DNA of 64,000 nt from Lepus europaeus (GCF_033115175.1 NC_084834.1:8095294-8159293); one strand, 5' to 3'. Positions 44,176 through 55,091 are shown, numbered from the stretch's first letter. Program-made: numbers and translations. Notes: generated by a model from the sequence alone, not told the origin.

Positions 44176-44499
44176 TAAAAAAAATGATTTTATTTATTTA
44201 TTTGAGAGGTAGAATTACAGACAGGGAGAGGGAGAGACAGAGACAAAGGTCTTCCCTCTGTTGGTTCATCCCCCAAATGGCTGCAACAGCCGGAGCTGCT
44301 CCAATCAGGAGCCAGGGGCTCCTTCCTGGTCTCCCACGTGGGTGCAGGGGCCCAAGCACTTGGGCCATCCTCCATTGACCTTCCCAAGCCACAGCAGAGA
44401 GCTGGATCGGAAGAGGAACAGCCGGGACTAGAACCGGCGCCCACGTGGGATGGCAGTGCCACAGGCGGAGGATTAACCTACTGTGCCACGGCACCAGCC
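44176..44499 (-). mobile_element. C-SINE, intermediate type
   Basis: Antisense copy with tgcctcttt at 44167-44175 and 44500-44508. Confidence 0.94.
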
Positions 44500-44509
44500 T
44501 GCCTCTTTG

Positions 44510-44925
44510 TCTTTTCTTTCTGAAGCTGTGTAATAGTTATAAAGTGTTTTGCCAAGGTATCAGTAGCTGTATTCCTAACTATGATTTCAGGGTCTTTGGA
44601 CATAGTTCTCTTCTCCACACCATCTTTGTCTTTTCATCTTGGCTTGTTTTGTTAAAGCACTTAGAAGTGTTCCCACCTTGTTCTAGTTTATGAAAAAGAG
44701 GTCAAAAGTTAAGGCCAATAGGTGTCTCAGAGATGCTGGCTAGGAAGCATGCTGTATAGACTGCTACCAGACTTTAGTTAGTTCGTGCTGTGCTACATGA
44801 GTCCTTGTGTTTGCCATCTTTTTTTCATCCCAATTATTTGTAATCTCAGCTGCTGAAAGAGTTTGAAATTTATTTTATCAGTTGTACAGGGGTAGAATCA
44901 CAATACATAGCAACGTGCTAAGACT
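44510..44925. other. Intergenic stretch with no recognised feature
   Basis: No gene or repeat recognised. Confidence 0.4.
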
Positions 44926-44929
44926 GCAT

Positions 44930-45190
44930 TGTTCCAGTGTGACCTAAGCAGATTGCCTCCCCCTCAGTTTTACAGTTGCCAGTACCTCATTGTGGAGAGG
45001 TGGCTACCTAGGAAAAGAGAACCATACCTTGAGTCAAGGTTCTGGGGTTCTCATCCTGGCTTCACCACCCTTGAAGGAATAAAGCAGTGTGGTCCATGTC
45101 ACAAAGTTATGAGGTTTGAAAGAAATGACGCATGTTAATGTGCTTGAAGTACAGGGGGCTCTCAGTAATTGTAGCTGTTGTTACTCTCAG
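44930..45190 (+). repeat. MIR relic
   Basis: cccctcagttttacagttgc, agttatgaggtttgaaagaa and gctctcagtaattgtagctg keep the MIR 3' order; ggttctcatcctggcttcac is also MIR-like. Confidence 0.5.
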
Positions 45191-45199
45191 CCTGTCGGT

Positions 45200-45785
45200 A
45201 TTTTCATTACAGGGAAATAAATGAGTTTGGCAAAGGCTGTGAAGAGGCTGCTAGGTGCCTCCCCGCTGAAACCCTACACTGCTAAAGACCCCATTTCCAC
45301 CCTTGCAAGTTCAGCACAACCATTTTCCCATGATGGACCTGAGCCTCTTCCATCATGCAGATAACTCCATGATAAACACACAGATGCTGAGACCCCATGG
45401 GGCCTGCCCAGAGGTCCTCACACTATGAACTCCACCCAAACTCCATCCCGTTTAGACATTCAATTAGGGCACCACCGCCTACCCAGTAAAGGGAGTGACC
45501 CAGCTGGGGTGGTGGCCATTCTCATGAGGTTGCCCACACGCCTGTCCTGAGTGTGTACTATGTCTTTAATACTTGTAAGAAAAGAAAAAGTCCTGCCCCC
45601 ATTCTTGCAGCTTATCTACCTTGCTTTGAATTCATCTCACAGTGAGACAAGAACTTGAAATAAATCCAGCTGGGGCTCCCCATGCCCCACAACAGGTTGT
45701 GCTGCAATATCTGTGTCTCCTTCCATCTCGAAATCTTCAAAGTTTAATACTATGACCGTCTACACACATACACCTGCTCTGATTT
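45200..45785. other. Intergenic stretch, possibly decayed LTR
   Basis: No gene. taagaaaagaaaaagtcctg and gaaataaatccagctggggc hint at an old LTR, not more. Confidence 0.25.
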
Positions 45786-45814
45786 GGAAAATTATCTCTG
45801 CCGGGGTAGAATTC

Positions 45815-46025
45815 TCCCTCATTTATTGAACACCTCTTGTATTCCCGATGCTGTGTAAAAGGCCTTATTTATCTTAGTCAATACAACAAACTCTGAGATG
45901 TAGATTTTATCAAAATGCGCAATTTACTGAAGTCCTAGATAAGAGAGAAGTAACTTACCCAAGCGTACACTGCTAATAAATGACAAACCGGGTTAGCCTG
46001 ACCTCACAGCGCACTCTTCGTGCTG
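45815..46025. repeat. MIR relic
   Basis: tttattgaacacctcttgta, ctctgagatgtagatttta, agtaacttacccaagcgtac follow a MIR; it abuts the CpG island. Confidence 0.6.
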
Positions 46026-47162
46026 CTTGACAAGCTTCCGGCCGGCGGCAGGTTTAGGCAAGGGCAGGGTGAGCTGCAGTGCAATCGGATACAGAATTGG
46101 AGCCAATAGGAGGGGGAGCTCTGGAGCCGGAGCGCCCAGCTAGGGAAGCCCGGAAGTGGGACCACCACTCAGGGGCCCCAGGCTGCCTGCTGCGAAGGGT
46201 GTGGGCCAGGAGGAGAGGTGGTTCTGGCAGTCAATACTCACATAACTCGCCTTCCCACACAGGCATCCCGAAGACAGCGGCCTGTCCCCTTCCTTCTCCT
46301 GCCCTGTGCCCTCCGTGCCGTACTGCACAGAGAATGGGTGTGCCAGACACAAGGGACGGTCACACCCAGTGTGGCCGATGGAGATCCCTGGACCTAGGAG
46401 GGACAAGTGTGAGGGGGGCTTCCTCCAGGAACTCACTCCTGATTGTTCCACCCGCTTACAGCAAAGCCACGGGAGTCGGCCGCGACAGCATGCTGTCTGC
46501 AGACACGCACAGACAGTGCCTTCGCGTGGGTTAAAACCCCAGCAGTGCGGGTAAAGCTGGGCAAAAGACAAGCAGGGCCGCTGCCCTGGCTGAAGCGGCC
46601 AGCCTGCGGCAGGGGAAGAGCTTTCCTGTTTGTGCAGGCAGGAGAGAGCCTGGAGCCCTGGGGAGAAGGTGGCAACCCGCGCCCCGGGGCCGCCTCCCAC
46701 GTCGCGAGGCCAGGTGGGGTCAAGGCCTGAACGCCTGCAGGGCAGCCCCGGCGCCTCTGTCCCCTCCTCGGCTGCAAGGTGGGGAAAGCGGCCACGAGCT
46801 CGCTGAGCTGTGGAACCCGGCCCCACCCAGGGGTTCGGAGAGCCGGGACAAAGACCCACGTCCACGGCCGGACCGTACACACCGGCAAACAGACCGCAAA
46901 CCAGGTACACTGCTGCCCCCTCCCCAGGCGTGGCGATGAGGCTTCCACACAGTTCACACCTGAGGTAAAAGCCCTGGGGCGGCGGCGGCGTGGCGCCCCC
47001 GACGAGCGCGCGTGGGCCGCGGTTGCCAGGGCGACTCCCGGCTCTCTGCGCCCGCCCCCTCACGCCGTCGCGCGGCCTCCCGCCTCCCCGCCTCCGGGCG
47101 CGCCGCGGCGCTCGCCACTGGCCGGGCCGCCCGGTCTCACTATCCTCACTCCATCCGCGGAG

Positions 47163-47273
47163 CCAATGGCTGGGGGGCGCCTGGGATTCGTTGCCGTGAG
47201 TCACACGCTGCCGGCCGCGACACGGGCCAATCAGCGTCCGCGGAAGGCGGGGCGGGAAGCCTCAAAGGCCAAT
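47163..47273 (+). promoter_or_regulatory. MSMO1: CCAAT and GC-box cluster of the MSMO1 core promoter
   Basis: CCAAT boxes lie at 47163-47167, 47227-47231 (as CCAATCAG, a good NF-Y site) and 47269-47273. An AP-1/Maf-like TGAGTCA lies at 47197-47203 and a GGGGCGGG Sp1 box at 47249-47256. NF-Y next to SREBP sites is usual for cholesterol-synthesis promoters. I see no perfect TCACNCCAC sterol element, only degenerate candidates. Confidence 0.6.
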
Positions 47274-47299
47274 GATGGCAGCGGGCGCCGGTCTCGCCC

Positions 47300-47400
47300 T
47301 CCAGGCCCCACCCCCCGGTGCGGGAGAGGTGGTTTCCGAGGCCGCTGCACCTGGCTAAATCCGGGGGACGGGGGCGCGCAGTCACCTCGCGGCCGTCCAG
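47300..47400 (+). other. MSMO1: Probable MSMO1 non-coding first exon
   Basis: A strong donor (gccgtccag then gtgagg) ends at 47400 inside the CpG island, just downstream of a CCAAT/GC-box cluster. The start-codon exon begins with 31 non-coding bases, so an upstream leader exon is required. The 5' boundary is a guess; no TATA box is evident. An alternative donor is ctcag then gtacgg near 48325. Confidence 0.45.
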
Positions 47401-47490
47401 GTGAGGGGAGCGGGCGGGCGCGCGGGGCTGAAGTGCCCTTCGCTGGGTGCGGGGATGGGGCGGGGGACGGGGCGCCTTGGGCGGCTGTGA

Positions 47491-48285
47491 GGGAACTTTG
47501 AGGAGACGCGGGGCGCGTGGGGGCCGGGCGTGCGAGAGGGGGCCCCTGAGGGGTGGGTAGGAGCCGGGTGGTGGGGCGCTGAGCAGCCGCGCAGGGCTCC
47601 TCCGTGGGCCGGGAGCGGCGAGGCGCGGGCCGCCTGGGGAGGCTGTGAGGGAACTTTGAGGAGACGCGGGGCGCGGGGCGCGTGGGGGCCGGGCGTGCGA
47701 GAGGGGGCCCCTGAGGGGTGGGTAGGAGCCGGGTGGCGGGGCGCTGAGCAGCCGCGCAGGGCTCCTCCGTGGGCCGGGAGCGGCGAGGCGCGGGCCCGCC
47801 TGGGGAGGCTGTGCGGGAACTTTGAGGAGACGCGGGGCGCGGGGCGCGTGGGGGCCGGGCGTGCGAGAGGGGGCCCCTGACGGGTGGGTAGGAGCCGGGT
47901 GGCGGGGCGCTGAGCAGCCGCGCAGGGCTCCTCCGTGGGCCGGGAGCGGCGAGGCGCGGGCCGCCTGGGGAGGCTGTGAGGGAACTTTAAGGAGACGCGG
48001 GGCGCGTGGGGGCCGGGCGTGCGAGAGGGGGCCCCTGAGGGTGGGTCGGAGCCGGGTGGCGGGGCGCTGAGCAGCCGCGCAGGGCTCCTCCGTGGGCCGG
48101 GAGCGGCGAGGCGCGGGCCCGCCTGGGGAGGCTGTGCGGGAACTTTGAGGAGACGCGGGGCGCGTGGGGGCCGGGCGTGCGAGAGGGGGCCCCTGACGGG
48201 TGGGTAGGAGCCGGGTGGCGGGGCGCTGAGCAGCCGCGCAGGGCTCCTCCGTGGGCCGGGAGCGGCGAGGCGCGGGCCCGCGCGG
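47491..48285 (+). repeat. GC-rich tandem repeat, five units of 158-166 bp
   Basis: Units begin with gggaactttg (unit 4: ggaactttaa context) at 47491, 47649, 47815, 47980 and 48138, so periods are 158, 166, 165 and 158. The fifth copy is nearly complete. Copies are almost identical. Each carries a G-run cluster (in unit 2 at 47715-47741) and a gggctcctccgtgggccggg core. The array lies just inside the probable first intron of MSMO1. Confidence 0.93.
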
Positions 48286-48560
48286 GCCTCCCGTGGAGGC
48301 GGACGGAGGAGGGGCTGAGGCTCAGGTACGGGGTGCTAGAGCTGGGGACGGCGGTGGAGGCTGGCCGCTCCAGGAACGGGGAAGCGGCGCTGCCCGGCCT
48401 CTCCGGAGCCGGCGGGTGGCCGCAGCTCCGCGAACCCGCGGCTCCGCGGCGTCTCGCTGGCTGCCGGTCGGCTAGGCCTGCTCCGGGGTTTCCGGTCCGT
48501 CAGGTTGCCCCCCGGGATGCGAACACAGAAAGAAAAGTGACTCTTCCAAGACTTGTTTCC

Positions 48561-49446
48561 CTTTCCGCTTGATTTCCTTTACTTTTTAGTTTAGTTTTTT
48601 TTTTTTATAACCTTTGTTCATTTGACAACTGTGCCCCTGACATGGAGGGTGAAACTCTCCTGGAGGTTCATTGCATGCGCTTGTCTCTTCGATCGCGTGA
48701 CAGTGAAGGCTGGAATGAAAGGGAGACACTCGGTGCCTTCTGTCGCCATGGCTGAGGAGGTGATGGTGCAGCTCACTGAGTTGTTAAAGGAAGTGGAGAG
48801 GGAGCGGGAGTTGTAGGAACCGGTGGTCGAACTTCTGACACGGTGCCCGAAGCTGCCGTTTAGGGGAGAGGCTTTGAGGTAGAGATGGTGGATGGGAGCG
48901 CATTTTTAGTAACAGGTGATAGTTCCGATCACTCAAGTAAGTCTGGAACAGTTAGACTAAAGAAGGCACCGCCGGGGGGAAGTTCCCAGCCTCCACTCTC
49001 AACTCTTCTCAGAAGTTATCCCAGAGACACACAAAGCAGAAAGTGCTGTATTCTTTCCCCTCTCCCAATCCAGTCTTTGGATTTGGATCCGCTGTCCCCT
49101 CTACCAAGAGCATCTCTACACCTCCTCTTCCCCCCACACCACCTGTTTTAATCTGGTCACCTCCTCCTCATGTTCTAGGTTTCAGTTAAGATAGCATTTA
49201 GAAACTCTAATGTTCTGTGCTGTGCCACCCCCCTGATTGTTCTTACCATGTGATGCTGCTTGGTTACTTCTTGATTCCTCACAAGAGTTTGTGTGTTAGA
49301 AAGTCAGGACTGAAGGCAGCAGCTAGCAAGGTGACTGTACACAACAAGCACAGATTTGTGAGTGAATACCTGTGGCTCCCAGGAACCAAGAAAGAGGAAT
49401 ATTTTAAGGAGCGAGGCATCAAATATTCCAGATTGTTCAAATAAAA
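48561..49446. other. MSMO1 intron 1, no recognised repeat
   Basis: Transition out of the CpG island. Several short ATG-started frames occur (48,754 in gccATGgct context, ending after 22 codons; 49,217-49,444), none with recognisable protein or splice support. Confidence 0.4.
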
Positions 49447-49727
49447 CATCCCATGTGGATGCTGGTTCGAGTCCCGGCTGTTCCTCTTCCGATCCAGCTC
49501 TCTGCTGTGGCCTGGGAAAGCAGTAGAAGGTGGCCCAAGTCCTTGGGGCCCTGCACCCACATGGGAGACCTGGAGGACGCTCCTGGCTTCGGATTGGCGC
49601 AGCTCTGGCCATTGTGGCCATCTGGGGAGTGAACCAATGGAGGGAGGACTCTCTCTCTGTCTCTCTGTCTCTCTCTCTCTAACACTGCCTCTCAAATAAA
49701 TAAAATATTTAATTTTTTAAAAATTAT
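49447..49727 (+). mobile_element. C-SINE, 5' truncated
   Basis: Sense copy starting within the head (catcccatgtggatgctgg) and ending ctctcaaataaataaaat. Confidence 0.88.
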
Positions 49728-49728
49728 T

Positions 49729-50049
49729 ATTTTTTTTTGACAGGCAGAGTGGACAGTGAGAGAGACAGAGAGAAAGGTCTTCCTTTGCCGTTGGTTCACC
49801 CTCCAATGGCCGCCGCAGCCGGCGCATCTCGCTGATCTGAAGCCAGGAGCCAGGTGCTTCTCCTGGTCTCCCATGCAGGTGCAGGAACCAAGGACTTGGG
49901 CCATCCTCCATTGCACTCCTGGGCCATAGCAGAGAGCTGGCCTGGAAGAGGGGCAACTGGGATAGAATCTGGCGCCCCAACCGGGACTATAACTCGGTGT
50001 GCCGGCGCCGCAAGGCGGAGGATTAGCCTGTTAAGCCACGGCACTGGCC
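49729..50049 (-). mobile_element. C-SINE, young, inserted in the tail of the previous one
   Basis: Antisense copy gacaggcagagtggacagtg to gccacggcactggcc. The A-rich tail of the host element resumes at aaatctttaaaaaat. Confidence 0.92.
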
Positions 50050-50197
50050 AAAATCTTTAAAAAATATAAAATAGCGCCAAAGAATGTTGGCTTTGTCAGG
50101 TAAGAGATCCTCAGTGATTTCAGTAAGAGTAAATTCAGTGTGGCAATGGGAGTAGAAAGCAGACTGTAATTGCTAGAGAGTAAGTGGGCAATGAAAA

Positions 50198-50502
50198 CGT
50201 AAAAACTGTTTGAAAGGCAAAGTGACAAAGAGAAGGAGAGGCAGACAGAAATCTTTCATCCTCTGGTTTCATTCCCCAAAAGGCTGCAACAGCCAGGACT
50301 GGACCAGGCCAAAGCGAGGAGGCAGGAACTCTATCCTGGTCTCCCACATTGGTGACAAGGACCCAAGCATTTGGGCCTTTTACTGCTACCTTCCTAGGCA
50401 CATTAGCACCAAGTCGAGTTGGAAGTGGAGTGCTGGGACTCGAACCAGAGCTCGAATGTGACATTCTGGTATTTAACCCACTATGCCACAATATTAGCCC
50501 CT
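50198..50502 (-). mobile_element. C-SINE, older type
   Basis: Antisense copy from gtttgaaaggcaaagtga to ccacaatattagcccc. Confidence 0.85.
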
Positions 50503-50701
50503 CACGTGCAATTCTCTTGTCAGAAGTCATGGGTAAACTATAGGAATTATTCCTCTCATTATAATACTTATTATGTGCTTTATTTATAACTACACGATTA
50601 CATAATAGGGGAGTGCATGGCCTCCCACTTAGCTCTCTTCTAACATTGGACAAATTGCTTAAACTTTGTAAACCTCAATGTTTTATCTATGAATGAGGAT
50701 G

Positions 50702-51002
50702 GAGGCAGGCATTTGGCCCTGTGGTTAAAATGCCACTTGGGACAACGGTATTCCACATCAAGAGTGCCTAGATTCAAATGCTAACTCTGTTTCTGCCAGC
50801 AAACTCCTCTTATATACTCTGGAAACCAGCAGGTGATGGCTCAAGTAATTGGGTCTCTGCCATCTATGTGGGAGCCTAGGCTGGAGATCCAGAGTGTGGC
50901 CTGGCCCAACCCTGGCTTTTAGCAGTCATTTTGGTAGTGACCCAGGGGATGGAACATCTCTGTCTTTTAGGCAAAATGAAAATAAGTAGATTTTTAAAAA
51001 CA
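50702..51002 (+). mobile_element. C-SINE, diverged
   Basis: Sense copy with aatgaggat on both sides; the head ggcaggcatttggccctgtg is unlike the main family. Confidence 0.75.
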
Positions 51003-51089
51003 AATGAGGATAATAAAAGTGCCAAGCTCATTGACAGTGTGGCAAGGACTTAAGTTAAAATGTAGAGAGCACATGATGCTCTTAGAACA

Positions 51090-51257
51090 TAGATCCTGGC
51101 ACACCTGGGAAAGCAGCAGAGAATGGCCCGGGTCCTTGGAGCTCTGCACCCACGTGGGAGACCCAGAGGAGGCTCCTGTCTCCTGGCTTCGGATCAGCTC
51201 AGCTCAGCTCTGGCCCTTGCGGCCATCTGGGGAGTGAGCCATCGGATGGAAGATCTT

Positions 51258-51288
<31 letters not shown>

Positions 51289-51290
51289 CT
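51090..51290 (+). mobile_element. C-SINE, 5' truncated, with (CT)n run
   Basis: Begins gcacacctgggaaagcagca and runs into a 32-base CT microsatellite; no A-rich tail. Confidence 0.8.
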
Positions 51291-51329
51291 TAAGTGCTCC
51301 ACAGTTGTTGGCTGTTTATAGCCAATCTG

Positions 51330-51455
51330 CTGTAAGGCCCATGCCAAGCCCTTCGCATGCATTATTTCTTGCACTCACTCGAAGAACTCTGAGTGATTGT
51401 TTTTGCAGATTTGATGAAATTGCAGCTCTGATCGGGTCACAGGGTCAGTAAGTGG
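51330..51455. repeat. MIR relic
   Basis: gcccatgccaagcccttcgc, gatgaaattgcagctctga and cagggtcagtaagtggt are MIR core-like. Confidence 0.5.
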
Positions 51456-51459
51456 TGTT

Positions 51460-52230
51460 GCTTTGACATTGTCGGATTTGTAATGACTTTCAGAGAAGTG
51501 GAGATCATCCTGATTGTCCTATTGTGCAGTCTCATGGATTGCTGAAGTTGTCTGGGCGTGGGTGGGGCGCCGAATGCAAGCAGTCCAGTGAGTGTGGGTG
51601 AGACAAAGCCTTCAGCAGCCTTCTTGGGAGCTCTCTGTTGAGAAGGAAGCTGGTTGAAAAAGAGAAGTAGGGCAGTGGCCTGGAAGTTAGGGAAGGCTTG
51701 TTCAAGAAGAAAGACTTGAATGTTTGTAGACTTGAGAGAACGGACTCAGTGGAGAAGGAAGGACAGAGGAGAAAGTTAAGTGAGGGAGACAAGTTCTTGA
51801 TGAGATAAGAACACGGAAAAACTAGGCCGTCTTGGAAGGATAATGAACAGACATTTTGAGGTTGAGGAAGTGAAAGACAACACTAGTCACTGTGGTGTCA
51901 GTCCTTTGAGGAGGGGAAGACAGAAAGATAAGAACATGAAGTTGAGATGAGAATGTGAGTTGCCTGGACTCTCTGGTACCCCATCTGTGGCATGGGTAGA
52001 GGTCAGTTTGAGAGGCCGGGGATGGGGGCAGCAGTTTGTGCACTATCAAGAATTCTTAAGCATCTTAAGCATGTTTAGCGTGTGATCGCTCTTCTTGGCC
52101 GTCACAGCTGTGGAGTGTTCTCGGCAGCCTTCATTGCATTTTCTGTTTTTATGTGCATATACATGAGAAGGCACAGATAGAATAGTGCTACACATAACAC
52201 CTTGCAACTTGTTATGTGGGTTAACAGTCT
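51460..52230. other. MSMO1 intron 1 stretch with no recognised repeat
   Basis: Purine-rich + strand between about 51,590 and 51,950 but no repeat or exon recognised. Confidence 0.4.
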
Positions 52231-52239
52231 CAGGTATCT

Positions 52240-52593
52240 TTTTTTTTTTTTTAAGGGATTTTTTTTTAAAAGATTTATTTATTTATTTATTTGGAAGGCA
52301 GAGTTACAGAGAAGCAAAGACGGTGGAGGGTGGTCTTTCGTTTGCTTGTTCTCTTCCCAAATGGCCACAGTGGCCAGAGCTGCGAAGCCAGGAGCCTGGA
52401 GCTTCTTCTGGGTCCCCTACTCAGGTGCGGGGTCCCAAGGACTTGGCCCATCTTCCACTGTCCTCCCAGGCCGTAGCAGAGAGGTAGAACGAAAGTGGTG
52501 CAGCTGGGATCCGAAGCAGTGCCCATATGGGAAGCTGGCACTGAAGGTGGCGGCTTTACCTGCTACACCACAGCGCCATAGTGCTAGCCCCCA
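52240..52593 (-). mobile_element. C-SINE, older type
   Basis: Antisense copy with a doubled T-rich tail, ending catagtgctagccccc. Flanks caggtatctttt and caggcatctttt. Confidence 0.88.
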
Positions 52594-52599
52594 TCAGGC

Positions 52600-53200
52600 A
52601 TCTTTTTATGTAATGTCCACATCGTGCCCTTCTTAATGGCTGTGTAATTGTCTGTGGAAGGAGTTAACAAAATTGCTGAAACTCATGTTTTGTTGATAGA
52701 CTTATTTCTGTTTTGTGTTTACTTCTCTTTGTGTTTGCTGTTAGAAACAATGCTTCCTTTGCCTTATGTTGGCTGTCTTTGAACACTAGGTGAGGAAATT
52801 GTTGAGTCAAGTATTCACTTTGGATTATGATAGATAACTGCCAGTTTTTCCCCAAGTGATTATTTGCCCCGCGGTCAACAGTGTGTAATGTTGCCTGTTT
52901 CCCCACACCCTTACCAGTACTGGACACTGGACCCTGGGAACTAGTAAACTTTTAAAGAATTGCCTCTGTTTTACGGCACATCTCCTCATTTAAGTGAATT
53001 CAAGCTGCATTTTGTTTAGTGATGATGTCCCTTTATTTTTCTGTGAACCACCTGTGAATGGCCTTTGACATTTTTCTGTTGAGCTTTTTGATTTTTATCT
53101 AAAGCACACTTTATAACCTTTTATTGTATGTTGGATATATTTTTCCCTGTTTGTCCTTCATTTTGATTTTGTTTATAACTATCTTTATTTTCCAGCCAAA
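52600..53200 (-). repeat. Old L1 relic, antisense
   Basis: attgttgagtcaagtattca, tagataactgccagtttttc and ttgcctgtttccccacaccc are reversed L1 text. Confidence 0.6.
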
Positions 53201-53205
53201 GATTT

Positions 53206-53520
53206 TTTTTATAAAGATTTGATTATTTATTTGCAAGTCAGAGTTACACAGAGAGGAGAGAGAGAGAGGTGTCCTCCACCTGATGGTTCACTTCCCAGAT
53301 GGCTGCAACAGCCATAGCTGTGCCGGTCCAGAGCCAGGAGCTTCTTCTGGGTCTCCCACGCAGGTGTAGGGGCCCAAGGACTTGGGGCATCTTCCACTGC
53401 TTTCCCAGGTCATAGCAGAGAGCTGAATAGGAAGTGTAGCAGGATCTTGAACCGGCGCCCATATGGGATGCCGGCGCTTCAGGCCAGGGCATTAACTTGC
53501 TGCACCAAAGTGCTGGCCCC
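53206..53520 (-). mobile_element. C-SINE, older type
   Basis: Antisense copy from aaagatttgattatttattt to ccaaagtgctggcccc. Confidence 0.88.
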
Positions 53521-53671
53521 TGAAGGTATTTTTTATCTAGTCATATTTGGCAGACTTTTTCTGTATAGATTCTGTCAACTATAAGTGACATTTTAAAACT
53601 CAACTCTTGATTATTGAAATCAGAATTTTTTCCATGGAGACCACACTGGAAATCTCTTTAAAGATTGTTCA

Positions 53672-54010
53672 AGAGCTGGCACTGTGGTATAGAGGGTAAA
53701 GCCACCTTCTGCAGTACTGGCATCCATGTGGGTGCCATTTGGAATCCTGACTGCTGCACTTCTGATCCAGCTCTCTGCTAGTGCTCCTGGGAAAGCAGTA
53801 AAAGATAGCACAAGGGCTGGGGCCCCTGCACCCACATGGAAGATCCAGAAGCAGCTCCGGGCTCCTGGATTTGGATAGGCCGAGCTCCAGCTCTTGAGGC
53901 CATTTGGGGAGTGAACCAGCAGATGGAAGATACCTCTCTCTCTCCCTCTCTGTGTACTCAGTCTTTCAAATAAATAAATAAATCCTTAAAATAAATTTAA
54001 AAAATAAAAG
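53672..54010 (+). mobile_element. C-SINE, older type
   Basis: Sense copy: gagctggcactgtggtatag to ctttcaaataaataaataaa. Confidence 0.9.
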
Positions 54011-54021
54011 ATCAAAATTCT

Positions 54022-54318
54022 GAAGCCAGCATTGTGGCATAGCAGATTAAACCACAACGCCAGCATGCCATTGAGCACCAATTTGAGTCCCAGCTATTCT
54101 GCTTCCAACCCAGCTCCCTGCCAGTGTGCCTGAGAAGGCAGCAGCAGGTCGCCTAAGTGCTTGGACCACTGGTAACCACGTGAGAGATCTGTATGGAGTT
54201 CCAGGATCAGCCTGGCCCAGCCTAGGCTGTTGTGACCATTTAGGGAATAAACGAGAGAATGGAAGATCTGTCTGTTTCTCTAACTCTGCCTTTCAAATAA
54301 ATCAAATTAATCTTTCTA
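54022..54318 (+). mobile_element. C-SINE, older type
   Basis: Sense copy placed head-to-tail after the previous one: gaagccagcattgtggcata to cctttcaaataaatcaa. Confidence 0.87.
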
Positions 54319-54383
54319 GTGTTCTTTTAGGTAATTCTTTAAAAGTGTAACATCATGGCTTTTGTGTGTGTGTGTGTGTGTCT

Positions 54384-54658
54384 TTTTTTTTTTTCCTAAG
54401 ATTTTATTTATTTGAAAGGCAGAGTTACACAGAGGCAGAGGGAGACAGAGAGGTCTTCCATCCTATGGTTCACTCCCCAAATGGCCACAACAGCCACAGC
54501 TGGGCTGATCCAAAGCCAGGAGCTTCTTCCAGGTCTCCCACATGGGTGCAGGGTCCCAAGGACTTGGGCCATCTTCCACTGCTTTCCCAGGCCACAGCAG
54601 AGCTGGATCAGAAGTGGAGCAGGCTGCGGCTTTACCCACTAAACCACAGTGCTGGCTC
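54384..54658 (-). mobile_element. C-SINE with internal deletion
   Basis: Antisense copy lacking the gggatgccggcactgcaggc portion (agcaggctgcggctttaccc is fused). Preceded by a (TG)n run at 54,364-54,380. Confidence 0.87.
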
Positions 54659-54755
54659 TTAAAAGTGTAACATGATTTTTAAAGCAGTAACTACAAATGA
54701 GGTTGGTGACAACATTTAGTAGATTTTTTGATCTTGCTTAGAAAATATGGTACTT

Positions 54756-55091
54756 TTTTTTTTTTTTTTTGACAGGCAGAGTGGACAGAGAGAGAGAGAG
54801 AAAGGTCTTCCTTTGCCGTTGGTTCACCCTCCAATGGCCGCCGCGGCTGGCATGCTGCGGCCAGCGCACCGCACTGATCCGAAGACAGGAGCCATGTGCT
54901 TCTCCTGGTCTCCCATAGGATGCAGGGCCCAAGCACTTGGGCCATCCTCCACTGCACTCCCGGGCCACAGCAGAGAGCTGGCCTGGAAGAGGGGCAACCG
55001 GGACAGAATCCGGCACCCCGACCAGGACTAGAACCCTATGTACCGGTGCCGCAGGCAGAGGATTAGCCTATTGAGCCACGGTGCCGGCCAT
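54756..55091 (-). mobile_element. C-SINE, young type
   Basis: Antisense copy with tatggtactt at 54746-54755 and 55092-55101. Confidence 0.95.

Larger units (their letters stand above)
46000..48560. promoter_or_regulatory. CpG island at the MSMO1 promoter
   Basis: GC content and CpG density jump from the AT-rich flanks to very high values between about 46,020 and 48,540, densest from 46,970. No C-SINE lies between 44,500 and 49,446. The long open frames on both strands here (for example a 354-codon minus-strand frame) are what GC-rich DNA produces and show no recognisable protein. Confidence 0.9.

Noticed and set aside
46140-47204. 354-codon minus-strand open frame in the CpG island
   Set aside because: GC-rich DNA lacks stop codons; composition is low-complexity (Pro, Gly, Arg, Ala), no domain is recognisable, and overlapping long frames occur in other phases.
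47491-48285. CRISPR-like array
   Set aside because: Units are contiguous near-identical minisatellite copies with no unique spacers, in a mammalian genome.
47530-48572. Long + strand frames translating the tandem repeat as a repetitive protein
   Set aside because: They follow the 158-166-bp repeat, whose period is not a constant multiple of three, so the frame is not maintained; they lie in a probable intron.
48754-48816. Short frame with a good start context (gccATGgct)
   Set aside because: It stops after 22 codons, has no following exon signal and no recognised product.
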